Source of the DNA: Cristatella mucedo
Lineage: Eukaryota > Bryozoa > Phylactolaemata > Cristatellidae
Direction: 5' to 3'
Assembly: GCA_009760855.2 (NCBI GenBank)
Contig: WPIO01000027.1
Span: forward strand, 2,536,501 to 2,600,500
DNA length: 64,000 bases
Each line of letters begins with the position of its first letter. Position 1 is the stretch's first letter. Position numbers and translations under genes: made by a program. Under the pieces are notes generated by a model. It did not search any database and had not been told where the DNA came from. It saw only the letters and a program-made list of their open reading frames with translations. This document shows positions 1 to 11,334 of this stretch, piece by piece.

Positions 1-935
1 GGGCTAGCGGCTAGGTCGATCTTTTAACCGAGCTGTTATTCGATCTGCTGTGTCGAGCCGTTCAAAGACGTGGAGCCATCAGGCCACGCTGCTGAAGTAG
101 AATTCTGCTAGGGACAGCAACAGACAGCAGCCACTCCTAAGCAACCAAGAGTAGATGGTGGCTGGCACTTCCAGAGTCGAGACACTGGCACTATATGAGC
201 AGATGGTCACACAGTTGATGACAGCAGATTCCTTGTAGTTACAGCTCATATCTTTGCTGCACAATTCAGGAATGTTGGTAATGCCAGGTTGGTTCTCACC
301 TTCACTAGACGTTTAATGTTCTATCCAGATCAAAATTTTGAGCTCAAGATGCTTAGAAGTTAGCGTCACTGAAGTTAATAAAGCGAGGTTAGCTTCACAG
401 TCACACAGCTTAACAATCAACAATAAAAGCAAACAGCAGAGCATGTCGTGTCCTTTGTGAGCACCCACAGACACGAGTCATTGCAGTGGAATCAAAATCA
501 GGATTGCAACAAAGTCCACGTGCCTTAACGCAGCACTCAGCTAAGCATAATGGACTGCAGTCGTGTCTAGAGCAGGGGCCGCTCGCTGCGGCTGGCCAGA
601 GTGAGTTGGCCAGATGAACGAAAAAAACAGTCGAAACAGATGCGAAAGCCAATTATCAGGGTTGGCATGTATCATCCCTCCTCAGCCAGGCGCTTCTCTT
701 TCATAAAAGCACCGGACATCAGATCTAAAAAATAATTACGGGCCACAGTTTGAGCTGCAACCAGAAGTAAGGAAGGGAACACATAACCACGACAATCCAA
801 TTAGGCCAGAGATAACAATGAATAACTAGGAGGGCGTTAGGCCTGACTGAAGTACTAGCTAGGGCGCATCTGAGCTAAAGGCTGCAGTTTTTCTACCTCT
901 GTAATTAGAGCATTAATGGGTACACAGCTGCACAG
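1..935. other. No gene recognised
   Basis: No recognisable coding exon, RNA gene or clear repeat. Short frames at 79-264 and 410-652 (minus) have no family motif or splice context and look like chance. Confidence 0.5.
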
Positions 936-1370
936 TGTACAACGACCTCATCACGCCCGTGGTGATTTATCCTTCTTGAGGTCGTATCATATCGTCTGGC
1001 ATCAGCGGAACTGCACTGTAATTGTTCACATGCCATCTCAGTGAAGGATTTCAGAGCGTTAATATTGACGACTGTCAGTCATCCAAGCAGCCTGTACAGC
1101 ACGTGCTACAAGAGGGATCAGTGCTTGGTTCACTTCTTTTCACAATGTATGCTCTTTGCCTTGCTAGTGTAATTGCTAGGAGCAATCTAAGCTTTCATGT
1201 TATTGTAGATGACAGCCAGTACCTGGATGTACTTGTTCTTGTATCCCTTACGGCCTTTCAATTTATCAAACTTCCTTAATTCCTTTGAAGAAAATATTGC
1301 TGAACTTGGCACTTGACCTGCAGCAAACGTTCTCAAAGGGAATGACGACGAAACCAACTTACTAGTCAAG
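936..1370 (+). mobile_element. LINE family 1 relic, reverse transcriptase part
   Basis: Decayed copy of the element seen intact at 25500-26000. TACAACGACCT opens it, EGSVLGSLLFTMYAL at about 1110-1160 matches PQGSVLGPILFTVYTL of the better copy, and VDDSQYL replaces the HADDTQLY catalytic motif. It ends near a GACGAAACCAACTTACTAGT stretch that also matches. Stops and frameshifts are present. Confidence 0.7.
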
Positions 1371-1959
1371 TTCTATTCTTACTATTCCAAGTTACTATTC
1401 TATAGGTAGTGCAGTTTTAAGGCCAAATGCAACCATCAACCAATGGAACCTCGGCGTTTTTTATTTAATCGAAGTTCAGCCGTTGTTGACTGCTCCGAGG
1501 AGGATATTCGCCAGCCGGCTATACATCATAACGAATCATATGCAGTGGATAGGGATAGTTATCTTTTTGTCGAGTGTATCCGGGTATGCGGCTATTGGTA
1601 TACACTTCTTGCATCAAGCTTCACCTTAGATAAAAATCGCTTGCAACCCAAACGTCGTAGGGAGAAGTTTGATGACCAAAAGTCGAGGGGCGTGGTGGCC
1701 AGATCCCCCTATCTGTCAATTTATTTCACCGTAGTCAGTTCATGGACCCGGGTCAGAGATTTACATTAGGTGTGACGTGTTGCACCGGCTTATTTGAAAA
1801 GCAGTACGTTATTTCTTCTGGTGTTAGTTGGTCACGAAAAGCCGAGATAAGCCTTTATATTCAATGTTGATTCGCAGACAATTGGGGACTACTATTCGAG
1901 TTGTGCAAGGTTTGATACTGTTTCGTAGCCTTACCTGAATGAATAAACATAAATAAATA

Positions 1960-2102
1960 ATTATATTTTACTTGTATATAGCGCCCTAAAGGAACTTAAT
2001 TTCTACACAGGCTCTCGACCTATGCCACGGGGCTCGAGCCCACGACCTCGGTCAAATGCATTTACCTTGACCTTGGTTCAAGGCATGCACCTTGGCCACT
2101 GG
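1960..2102 (-). mobile_element. SINE A copy
   Basis: Antisense copy: 3' hairpin (GCGCCCTAAAGGAACTTAAT) first, then a B-box-like GGGGCTCGAGCCCACGACCT and the tRNA-like head ending near GGCCACTGG. An extra stretch in the head suggests a small internal duplication. Confidence 0.7.
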
Positions 2103-2224
2103 TATGACGCGTCGTTTCAGGCAGCCTCCTTCTTTAATGCTCGCTGCAGGGCCGCGAGCTAGGTTCCTCAGATCGCCAAATTCCTCAAATCGCTCCTCAA
2201 GTCGCCAAATGGCCAAATGGTCTA

Positions 2225-2560
2225 ACAAATTTATTCAATGGCAGGGCAAGGATTTTTATCAAGGGGGCAGGACCAGCAAAATTAGACAGATTTTCAAGTA
2301 GGCAGGACCGGACCGGTAATTAATAATAATAGTAATACATTTGATATCAGAGAACTCAACCTCTTTCTGTGCACATTATATTTGCTGTAAAGGAAGCACG
2401 ATCGAATCGATTAATAAACAGTTATGGCGTAAAATCACGGTGCCTATTCGACACGTACTCGGTGGCTGCTCATTAAGTGGAATTAAAGCATACTTACCTC
2501 GTTGGTGATGGTCGCAGCGAGTAGGAATAGGGGTGGACTAGCTGGCTGCCCCCCAATAGA
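2225..2560. mobile_element. MITE copy split by a LINE 3' fragment
   Basis: The left part (GGGCAAGGATTTTTATC onward) and right part (TATTCGACACGTACTCGGTGG to a C-run) match the inverted-repeat element at 20528-20865. Between them, 2323-2425 is a minus-oriented LINE family 1 tail beginning TAATAATAATAG. Outer ends are degraded. Confidence 0.6.
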
Positions 2561-2575
2561 GGTGTGTTGAAGGCA

Positions 2576-2700
2576 TTACCATAATATAATTCATTTGTGT
2601 TGCGCCCTAAGAGAACTTAATCTCTATTCAGGCGCTTCACATATGCCTCGTGGCTCGAGCCCATTTACTTCTCCCCCGACCCCGGGCTCGGCCACTGAAT
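2576..2700 (-). mobile_element. SINE A copy
   Basis: GCGCCCTAAGAGAACTTAAT, CTCTATTCAGGCGCTTCACA, then GTGGCTCGAGCCCA. The head is truncated and altered after the B box. Confidence 0.7.
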
Positions 2701-2999
2701 CTAGCACTTCAAGATGACGGAAAACAAGCAGGATGGAGTAACTAAGGCATTCGGCAGCAGTAAAGTGAAGCTCTTTAAGCGACTGATCGTTTATCGTATG
2801 GAGTTCCTGTTAGCTGCAACGTTACGAAGAGCCAAGGCTGAAAAGAGCTCACCTCAACCCCAATGAAAATGCCGCCAGATACTGAACGCTGCACGTAAAG
2901 GTAAATCGCTGTATCTCGACCCCACGAATCTTGCGGCGCTAGTAATATAAAAATGATATCCATGTTGCCTACAATTGAAATTGGATCACCTACACGTAA

Positions 3000-3310
3000 T
3001 ACCCGAAACTACTAGAGATGGCCCTGCGGGCGTGGCACCGCCGCCATGCGGTTCCGCCCCAGCCGAAGCACCGCCCGCCGACGGGCGCGCTATGCGAAGG
3101 CACGTGACCGCATCCTCGCCGCGCAGACTTATTTACCGCTTCTCCACCGGCCCGCGTAGAAGTCGTCGTCTCCGTCTCTTATCGCCTCGTTCTCCAAAGT
3201 AGCATACCGGACGGCTACCTCTTCACGCATCGTTCACGACTTCAACCATACGTGCGCCCGCGCCGCCTCGTTCAATTCAACCGCGGTCGTTTGAGCTTGC
3301 GTTCCCTATG
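3000..3310. other. CpG-rich unassigned stretch, repeat unit 1
   Basis: GC- and CpG-rich DNA with GGCACGTGACCGCATCCTCG near 3098. A related but diverged stretch lies at 4170-4240. An open frame at 2975-3202 is rich in Arg, Pro and Ser and looks compositional rather than coding. Confidence 0.4.
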
Positions 3311-3324
3311 GCGGAGCGGCTTTC

Positions 3325-3525
3325 TAATGATAATAATAGTAATAATAATAATAATAGTAATAATGCACTTGATAAAGCGCCCTCAGAGAACTTAATCTCT
3401 CTCTAGGCGCTTTAAATTTGCTGCAAAGGGAAATGCAATTGAACGGTGAGTAAAATCATGCTTGATAAACTAACAAAATGAATAACATGGCTAGGGGTGA
3501 CATGCACAGGGTCAGCTTCTATCCG
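3325..3525 (-). mobile_element. LINE family 1, 3' end
   Basis: Antisense tail: (TAA)n, AAAGCGCCCTCAGAGAACTT, a CTCTAGGCGCTTT hairpin arm, then the 3' UTR signature GGGGTGACATGCACAGGGTC. 5'-truncated. Confidence 0.85.
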
Positions 3526-4260
3526 GGCATCTGAAGTGGACTTCGCGAGCCGCTACTTAATCGTTCTTGCATGCAGCAAGCCTGCTGTGCGGTGAGTGGT
3601 GGGATGTGGCAAGCGAAGGCCGTTGTGCGGGTTGGCGGATTAACCTGGAGGACCGGGCCGGGCAAGGGAAGACCGGGGTTTGCGAGACGCTGCGGGACGC
3701 AGAACTGCCCGGTCATCGTCTGCGCTTATCGGCAGTTCGCTTCGTGAACTTCGCTTGAATACTGCATTCTAGTCTGCAGCACGCGTGCGCGGGGTTGCTT
3801 CTTCATGCGCTCTCTTCGCCGCGCTGCTCGCTCGCTCGAGCCCTCTACAAAGTGACGCCATGGCGCTGACTGGACGCGAAACCTTACTCGACCGAAGCAA
3901 CTCGACTCAAGCACGCCACTCGGCATCCAACTGACAGCGACCGGCCGGTGCGCCGTTCACGACTAAGCCGCCACCTAAAAAAGGTGTGAATTGATTTAAT
4001 GGCCTCATTTTATATAGCCAGAGAAGAGCCTTTATTTTATGTCGCCGCTCTAATGCGCACCCGACATTTCGTCCGGCGCCTGCTTCGCCGCGCTCGTTCA
4101 TCTCACTACTTCGCATTTTTAACGTCGCTTTGGCGATTTATCCCCGCGCGATTAAGGCGCGGTTTCGCCGTCAAGTGGTTCCGCACCTCACGCCCGATGG
4201 ACGCGCTACACGTCGCCGACACGTGACCGTATTCTTGCAGCTCATTTTCACTCAAAATAA
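3526..4260. other. Unassigned, partly CpG-rich
   Basis: No supported gene. At 3988-4040 there is a short head of a minus-oriented SINE B (GATTTAATGGCCTCATTTTA). The part from 4040 to 4240 is CpG-rich and carries the second copy of the CACGTGACCG-containing stretch. Overlapping frames on both strands reflect composition. Confidence 0.35.
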
Positions 4261-4267
4261 AAAGAAA

Positions 4268-4375
4268 ATACTAGCTGATTTAGCAGACTCATTTTAATAG
4301 CGTTTGGTTTCGTTTAATTGATGGCGGTAGAAGAGCATACTACATAACGGTAGAAGAGCCTTTAATACAGGTAGA
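4268..4375 (-). mobile_element. SINE B fragment
   Basis: TAGCTGATTTAGCAGACTCATTTTAATAG and GAAGAGCCTTTAATAC are the inverted 3' tail of SINE B. The tRNA-like part is missing. Confidence 0.45.
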
Positions 4376-5500
4376 CGATTGGATCGTTAGATCCCAAAAA
4401 GCGAGTGGTACGATGCGTAAATTGGTGGGGAAGTAGATCTGATAGGTAGGCTGGTCTGGTTCACTGAAACCCTCACTAGTTTAGGTAGCGGCACAAGGCG
4501 AGCAATTTGCAAAGACCTGAAGCTAGCAATATGCCAACGATAAAACGCAGCAATCAATATTTCGATCGGCAGCGCTAGTACGCACACAACAGCGAACAAC
4601 AGTAGCCTGTATTCTACAACTGGTACACTTAGGAGACTTACTGCTGACTCGCTAACAGGCGCACGGCAGTTCATGCTCAGGCCTTCAAGCCTTATATAGT
4701 AGCCAGGTTGTAAGACATAATCACTATCGTACGTAATGGTACATAATGCTGGTCACAAGCCAAGTTTATCGCTGCTATTCAATAAGCTGTCAAGCGCATA
4801 GCTCATAATCTTCACGTATCGTTCGCTGCACGCATGCGCTGCCTAGTTTTATTCAGCCGTCGTTACCCTCAGCACCTACTGTATGTGGGGACTTCATTAG
4901 TTACATTGTATCTTCAATGTATCTTCGCCGAGCCGCTTGCTGGCTGGAGCCCCCATCACCAGTATTCTCTAAAGATAAACTGAAGCGACATTGCCTGTAT
5001 AAGCATTATCTTTCGTCAGAGCTTATCCAATCACATGGATGTCTGACACAGGGTATACGTCAGCACGCTTGACTCGCTCCACGCGTCAGCGACCATTACC
5101 GGTGCCGTTCGGTGACTTGAGGGTGACTGGTATAGATGGCAGAAACCATCCTGGTAAGTATTCCAACCCTCCCGGTAAGCAATTACAGACAGGCTTTGAA
5201 TGTATGTGCGTATCTCCTGTAAATACAGCGAGATTTGTGTTGTAACTCTTGTGTTCCTAACTGAACCACTCAGCTCGGCTCGTCCATCAGCTTTGTGCAG
5301 CACTTGCTTCGACTTTTACCAAAACCCACTGGTAATGTGGGCCTAAGGTTCTTTCTTCATCCGGGCTCAAATTATTAAACTGTGATTGCAACCATGTTTG
5401 ATTGGCTCTCGTATCTATTTGTCGACATGTAACAGACAAAGAACCCTTTCTTTGCCTGCTCTTGAATCAGCCAGTTAGGATGGTGCTGTTAAGTTTATCT
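4376..5500. other. No gene recognised
   Basis: Unique-looking DNA. Frames at 4387-4674 and 5031-5303 (minus) show no family motifs. Confidence 0.4.
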
Positions 5501-5504
5501 TGCT

Positions 5505-5570
5505 GAGATATTGAGTCCTCTTAGGGCGCTACGATTGAAACCTATTACTATTATTTATATCATATTATTA
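5505..5570 (+). mobile_element. SINE A or LINE tail fragment
   Basis: CTCTTAGGGCGCTACGATTG followed by an AT-rich TTATTATTTAT tail: only the distal hairpin arm and tail survive. Confidence 0.4.
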
Positions 5571-5579
5571 TGTAAATAA

Positions 5580-5936
5580 AAGAGGCTCGGTTGAGTGGCT
5601 CTAACAGGCTTACAGCCCTTCTCGAGGACACATCGGTGAGTAGTGTAACGCCGAAGGCTCGGCGGGGTAAGCTTGACCTGCCGCTTACCTAGCGGCGTAG
5701 CCTATCGCCTAATGCCGTTCGGTGCGCGCCTACGCGCAATAAGCTGGCCGCCACGAAACGAGCGTTTCTGGCTCTGACCTGCTTACCGTTACTAAAGGGG
5801 GTCGCGAGTCCGCGGCGTGAATTGGAAAGCGAGACACACAGATTGGGGATTTTACTGAACTTTATTCGCAAGCGCACAAAGTCGCTGCGCGTCTAGTTCA
5901 GCTTTATCTCCACACTCCTCGCACGCTCTCAACTGC
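5580..5936. other. CpG-rich unassigned stretch
   Basis: CpG-rich sequence with local dyads such as GCCGCTTACCTAGCGGC (about 5682-5698). No motif-bearing frame. It merges into the tandem repeat that follows and may be the body of an unknown element or a CpG island. Confidence 0.35.
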
Positions 5937-5941
5937 ACCAA

Positions 5942-6183
5942 CACTCTTGCGGAGGGAATACTCCTCCACACTAAGCGCGACCCGGACCCTAAACCCTAAC
6001 CGGTGAACTAGGAATCCGTTCCCACCTGTGCCAAGGGAATACCCCAAACACGCCAACTTGCACACTCTTGCGGAGGGAATACTCCTCCACACTGAAGCGC
6101 GAACCGGAGTCTAAACCCTACCCGGAGAACTAGAACTCGGTTTCCACCAGTGCGGCAGGAATACTCCACACACGCCAACTACG
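5942..6183. repeat. Tandem duplication, two 121-bp units
   Basis: Units 5942-6062 and 6063-6183 both start CACTCTTGCGGAGGGAATAC, continue CTCCTCCACACT, and end AACACGCCAACT or ACACGCCAACT. Divergence is moderate. GGAGG/CCTCC arms give each unit a small hairpin. Confidence 0.85.
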
Positions 6184-7370
6184 CCTAGCTCGTGCCGGCA
6201 AATCACTATGCCGAGACCACGTGCTAGCGCGCACACACAAGACACGAAAGAAACACAAAATGCCAGCTCGGGCGCGATACGACCGTATTCGGTGGAGTCC
6301 ACCGAATCCTCCTAGCGCTGTCTCGTCCTGTTCCGTCAATCGCCGGCGAACAGCCCGCCCTCCTCCCTCGCTTTCAGAGAAACGAGTCCGACGGCGGAGC
6401 CGGACCAAAGACAGAAGACCACAGACAAAAGACCCAGAGCGAGCGTCGCTCGACTCTTAAGTACTTGGCTGAGACAATGGGGCAAGAGCTTAGTGGTATT
6501 GGGCCCGACACCATGGCCCATTACGGTAAGGAACTAATACCGGCACTAGGCCACTGGAATGTCCCCTCTGTCCAGCTTGAATGGCGAATGGGTTCCAGAC
6601 GATTCTTTCTTGGACCGAGTGAAGGCGGAGGTTGACAGGCCAGCCAACATCAATCAGCAGCTTACGCGGGTATCGGACCAATTCTAAAGGCCGAATCGCC
6701 ACCGCCGGTCTCAGCTTCCTGGCTTGCTCTTAAGCTCTTGCTCTCTAGCCGCGCTGACGCTCCTCTCTGGCTTACTGCTCCAGGACAAAGGAGTTCTAGC
6801 CCGCCTCCGAACAGCTCCTGTTTGCGCTAAAATTCAGCCAAGGCCAGCAAAGTGCTACAGTAGTAGCTCGTACGTACGTGAGAGCCGTTCAGATTGCTCT
6901 GCGATAGTTGCCCGAAGTCCTTACCTAGAAAGCTTGTCCTCACCTGCTCAATTCCTGTAATAACTTAAGAGACCGTGGTGCAGCTTGAATTCCCTTTAGC
7001 CTGGGGTCAAACATCCAAACCTGTAGGCGAGTCTATTTCGTAGTACCCCAAAGTACAAGCTGTACAAGCTGCTAGTTTGGAGACCCATTTTGCATTGGCT
7101 GAGAAACAGCGACGATGCCGGATGCTGATCCCGGTTGTGTAATGACCTCTCAGCAGTGGTCATGTGAGGATCGTGGTCTAGTAGAATTGTCTCTGGTCAA
7201 AGGCCGTCAGATGAAATACAATTTATTTTAAAGTTTTCGACCATGCCTAAATGGCAAAAGTCCTCAGCCAACTCGCTTGACTGAAAGGTGCTGAATGGCT
7301 TTTTAAATCCAGGTGCTCATAATTTTCCTCGGTACTCATTCGGTAGCCAGCACACTTAATCTAAGCCGAG
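6184..7370. other. No gene recognised
   Basis: CpG-rich up to about 6480, then ordinary DNA. Arg/Ser/Pro-rich frames on both strands (6130-6460) mirror each other and look compositional. Confidence 0.4.
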
Positions 7371-7373
7371 CTG

Positions 7374-7512
7374 GTTTAGCCCGGTGGTCAAGGTGCTCGC
7401 CCCAACCGAGGTGTCTGGCCGAGGTCGTGGGCTCGAGCCCTTGGCGTATATGAAATGCCTGAATAGAGCTTAAGTTCTCTTATGGCGTTGTAAAATTAAA
7501 TTTTATATATTT
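7374..7512 (+). mobile_element. SINE A copy
   Basis: AGCTGGTTTAGCCCGGTGGT head, GAGGTCGTGGGCTCGAGCCC B-box region, then TGCCTGAATAGAGCTTAAGT and TCTCTTATGGCGTTGTA, a mutated form of the hairpin tail. Confidence 0.8.
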
Positions 7513-8669
7513 ATTTAGTTATCTCACATCAAAGAGAAAGTGAGAAGCATAGCTGATTCCGGAGAGCAGTTGAGGTATTAAGTTGCATGAAAGTACCTGT
7601 TTGAGATGGCTGGAAAGGATGTGTCGTAGTAGGCAGCAGGAGAGTAGTTGTCGCGTAAGAATTTTGGAAGTAAGTTCCACAGTCTAGGATCTTCGGAGCA
7701 AAAGCTCCTGTCGCCAACGGTCTTTAAGCTGAGGAATGCAACAGCTAATTTACTGCACATACTGGACCTGAGGGGGCACGAGGAGGCTGAAACTGGTGAA
7801 GCAGTTCAGCTGGGTATGAAGAAGCCAAGCCTTGGCGGGCCGTGTGGGTCAGCGTAAGAACTTTGTTCTCTATCTTTTGGTCAACCGGCAGCCATCCAAG
7901 TTCTTTCAGCGAAGGAGAAGTGTAGTTAAACCTCTGGGACTTGAACATAACCGGCTGCAGTGGCCTAGTTGCTTTTTTCAGTAGCCCAGCCAAAAGGGAA
8001 TTACAATAATCTAGCCGAGACAGAACTAAGCTAGTTAAATTCTGTGCAAGCAACCGTGGAAGACAGTTCCTAATCTTAGCGATCAGGCGTGATTGTTAGC
8101 AGTGAAAGCAGTCTTAGGAATAAAAGCTTCCAAAACTTAGTCAGCTGTCGTAGATGTAAGCAGAGAGCCAGCCAATGGCCAACACCAACAGTTTATTGTA
8201 CGACGCACAGAGCAGAGGGATGCACGACTCCACTCGCCCCCTTCCCCCCATTCGACTACTCTCCTCTAGCACGGCTGAGCACCTGCAGACCCCGATGATT
8301 CATCCAAGGAGGACCACAGCTGTGCGCCGGCCGACCTTGATGGTGAATCCATCATCTGTTCGCCACTGGGTTACGGGCCTGCGTCCCTGCCACATCACAG
8401 GCGGGCCACAGCTGTGCACCGGCCCCTCTCAGTGATGCTCCCAACAGCTGTTCACCAGCTGTACAGCAGAGGAGCAGTACCGGCATATAATCGAACTACA
8501 AAGTTCTCCCGGACTGCGCGTACGCGATAACATGCAAAACACCGAAGCGGGTTCACAAAGACGTATACTCTTGCTGGCGCCAGCAGCGCTCCCAAACGCA
8601 GCAATCCGCCCCTCAGGCGTCCGAACTGACGTTACTCTGTAGGCCGACTCACTCTCATAAACCCTTTTC

Positions 8670-9150
8670 TTTTGTCGTTCACTAATAGGTCCCTTCATTG
8701 TTTAGCTTCAGCCTACCTATCAGATCTATAGCCCCACCAGGCTATGCATGGTACCGCCCGCTTTTCGAAAGTTAACTGTTTACCTATACCTCGTACAAAT
8801 CTCAAATCCTTTGGAGACCAGCCTTTAGTTTGCATGCTCACAAAGCTTGAAACTCACTCCCGACTTCCGTCGTGACATCCCCTGACTTGACCACATTTAT
8901 AAAGAAATTAAAAACGCACCTATTTATGACAGCATTTAGTGGGTCCCTGTGATTCATCCTGTATGTACTTTTCGTGCTGATACTGCATGCTGCCACTAAC
9001 CACACTTACATGCTGACCCTGTGCATGTCACCCCTAACCATGTTATTCTGGTTGTTTTATTGAATATGCTTGTACTAACCATTCAATCACGCCAAGTGCC
9101 TAGAAGGAGACTGAGTTTTATGAGGGCGCTTTATCAAGTGTTTTATTCTT
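8670..9150 (+). mobile_element. LINE family 1, 3' end, inside LINE family 2
   Basis: Begins around TAGGTCCCTTCATTGTTTAG (end of the RT ORF), passes ACTCACTCCCGACTTCCGTC, then the CTGTGCATGTCACCCCTAAC 3' UTR signature and GCGCTTTATCAAGTGTTTTA tail. Confidence 0.85.
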
Positions 9151-9429
9151 ATTTTCTCATAAACCGTCGCGGCACATAATCCAGCGGCAGCTCCGTAACT
9201 CCGCTGGGCCATAAGCATGGCTTGGTCGTAAAGTAACCACAGTATATGACTATAAACGCCACTAGCCCATATGCTTGTAGTACGGCAATAAATCAATCGC
9301 AGAAGATAACATTTAAATACCGAGTACACAGTGATGGTCGCACAACAGCATCTCCTATGAGAACAGCAAAGCCTTCTAGTCCAGCCGCATGCTTTGGGTG
9401 TTCTATAAGTATCAGATCCTTTTTAGTCT
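9151..9429. repeat. LINE 3' flank shared with 39646-39722
   Basis: CACATAATCCAGCGGCAGCT, CGTAACTCCGCTG and CATGGCTTGGTC recur, slightly changed, after another family 1 copy near 39650. From about 9250 onward nothing is recognised. Confidence 0.5.
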
Positions 9430-10150
9430 AACGAAATTTTCGAATGACTGCAAGGCAAGCATTCAGCTTTTCAGTCGCTGAAGTGGATTCCGGCGGTTTA
9501 AACGAAAAAAAACAGCGGAGTATCATCAAGTGATAGCCGATTCCATATCCTGGGCTCAAATAACTTTTTCGAGGTGTTGAGTATAAATGGAGAGCAGCAA
9601 CAGACGGAGGATGGACCCTTGAGTAACTTGACTGGTGACTGGTCTGGTGAATGAGACCTGACCCATGCTCGAAACGGATTGAACACGATCGGGCAAGTAG
9701 GATTTCAGCCAAGCTAGTGCCACGACGGCCAGACCGATTGTTGCTCTCAATACTTTGAGTAAGATATCGTGATCGATAGTGTCGAAGACAGCTGATAGAT
9801 CAAGCAGCGCTAGGGCAGTGACATTCCCATTACTATTGGTGCATAGGATGTCATTGGTTTCACTGAAGAGCAGTTTCAGTGGGGAGCTGCCACATGACTT
9901 CGATTGAAACTTTTTTGAGATTTTTATCTTTTTAATGTGTGCTACCAGCTGCTCAGAAATACTTTTTTCAAGAATCTTTGACAGAATGGAAGAAAGGAAA
10001 CAGGGCGATCATTTGCAAGGGCCTCAGTATCTAATCTAGACTTTTTAAGTATCGATCAAACGATTGCCGAATTTGATGACTCAGGTAAAACCCCTTTTTC
10101 AGAGAAGCGTTAAAAATCTGGTTATGCCCATCTCAGTCAGTTTTAGCCTG

Positions 10151-11330
10151 ACCTGATCTCGCCTTATTATGTTTGACAATTTGTTGATTGCCTCCACTTT
10201 GGTATGGTAATACTTTGATTTTGTCCATTACAATTCACATATTGATGCATATTTTGGAATTATCAAATTCTGTCCTGTTGCACTGGTATAAAACATTTGG
10301 AAGTAGCACATTCTTAGATTCACGGAGTTCATCTTCATTTTGTCACAGTACGATGCGTGGTCCTATGCTTTCCCAAAATCATAGTCAATTGCTTCTCCTT
10401 AAGCGATTTGTGATGCAAGTGAGTAGTTTTATTTTAAACTTATTTTGCATTTGCATAACGTTGGATTGAATTATCGTATCCTAATTATTAATATCACTTG
10501 CATTATTAAGTAGGCAGCACTTAAACACCCTTCCTGCCTTATGCATCGTACGTGGTTCTGGCTAGCAAGGTAATACTAAAGGGAGAGGTAAGGTAATACG
10601 GGTAAATTATCTACGAGGCCTCTCGTAAGTAGCTAGACTTGGTGTGAGCATTTTGTAACTTTAGTCTGTAATTGTTATTTTGTACGCAGCTCAATACAAA
10701 AGCTAGCTACATGCACTAATTTCTGGATCTCAGTTTGTCAGCAGCAACATACCGAGAATATCTTGTCACTTCATTTATTTTAAATCTGCTTTAGTCCCTT
10801 CTTCGTCTGGTACAAGCAGGGTTGGAGATGCTTCGGACAGTGAAACGATGAGATACGAGCCGCCGTAGACGTGGCAGCAGCAGCAGAGGCGACTGCACCG
10901 GCTTCAGCAGAGGCAACTGCACCGGCTTCAGCAGGGTTGGCATGGCTCGAGCCTGCTCAAAGATCGCTCTTTTCCAGACGGGCCTTCGCAGTAGCCAACT
11001 ACTAAACAGGGATGGACTATTTTAAGAGTCTGGGAACATAGCTAGGGCCATTCGCCCAATTGAATGTTGGTCGTGGACGATTATCAGAAGAGCTTGATGA
11101 CATCTCCCAGCGCTAGCGTATTAAAAAAAACTTGTCATCTAGCATTGCATCTGCTTCTTCTGCCGTATAGCATGCACCTAATAGTAAGCACCCCACCAGT
11201 AAGAGGGTACTAAGTATATGCATCTATGCAAAACGTGCCAGCAATCTATCTATGACGGTTGATCTCGCTCGATTATCGCGACTTATGACATCAGGACACA
11301 CGTATGTCACCGTGACTTAAGAATAATTAT
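10151..11330. other. No gene recognised; short 24-bp tandem repeat
   Basis: A 24-bp unit (GCAGAGGCGACTGCACCGGC plus TTCA) is repeated twice at about 10882-10929, giving an Ala-rich frame without a start. The rest shows nothing I recognise. Confidence 0.4.
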
Positions 11331-11334
11331 TATA

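Larger units (their letters stand above)
7520..10150 (-). mobile_element. LINE family 2 copy, interrupted
   Basis: Minus-strand translation of 7750-8050 gives LSRLDYCNSLLAGL and LGWLPVDQKIENKVL, and the minus frames at 9430-9750 give SFKPPES and ALAWLKSYLPDRVQSVSS. Both sets match the plus copy at 50460-51300. 9950-10150 matches 58930-59100. The element is broken between about 8130 and 9430, where a LINE family 1 copy and other DNA sit. Frameshifts throughout. Confidence 0.8.

Noticed and set aside
5960-6125. CCCTAAACCCTAACC-like telomere motif
   Set aside because: One short CCCTAA-type run per unit of a 121-bp tandem pair, not an array.
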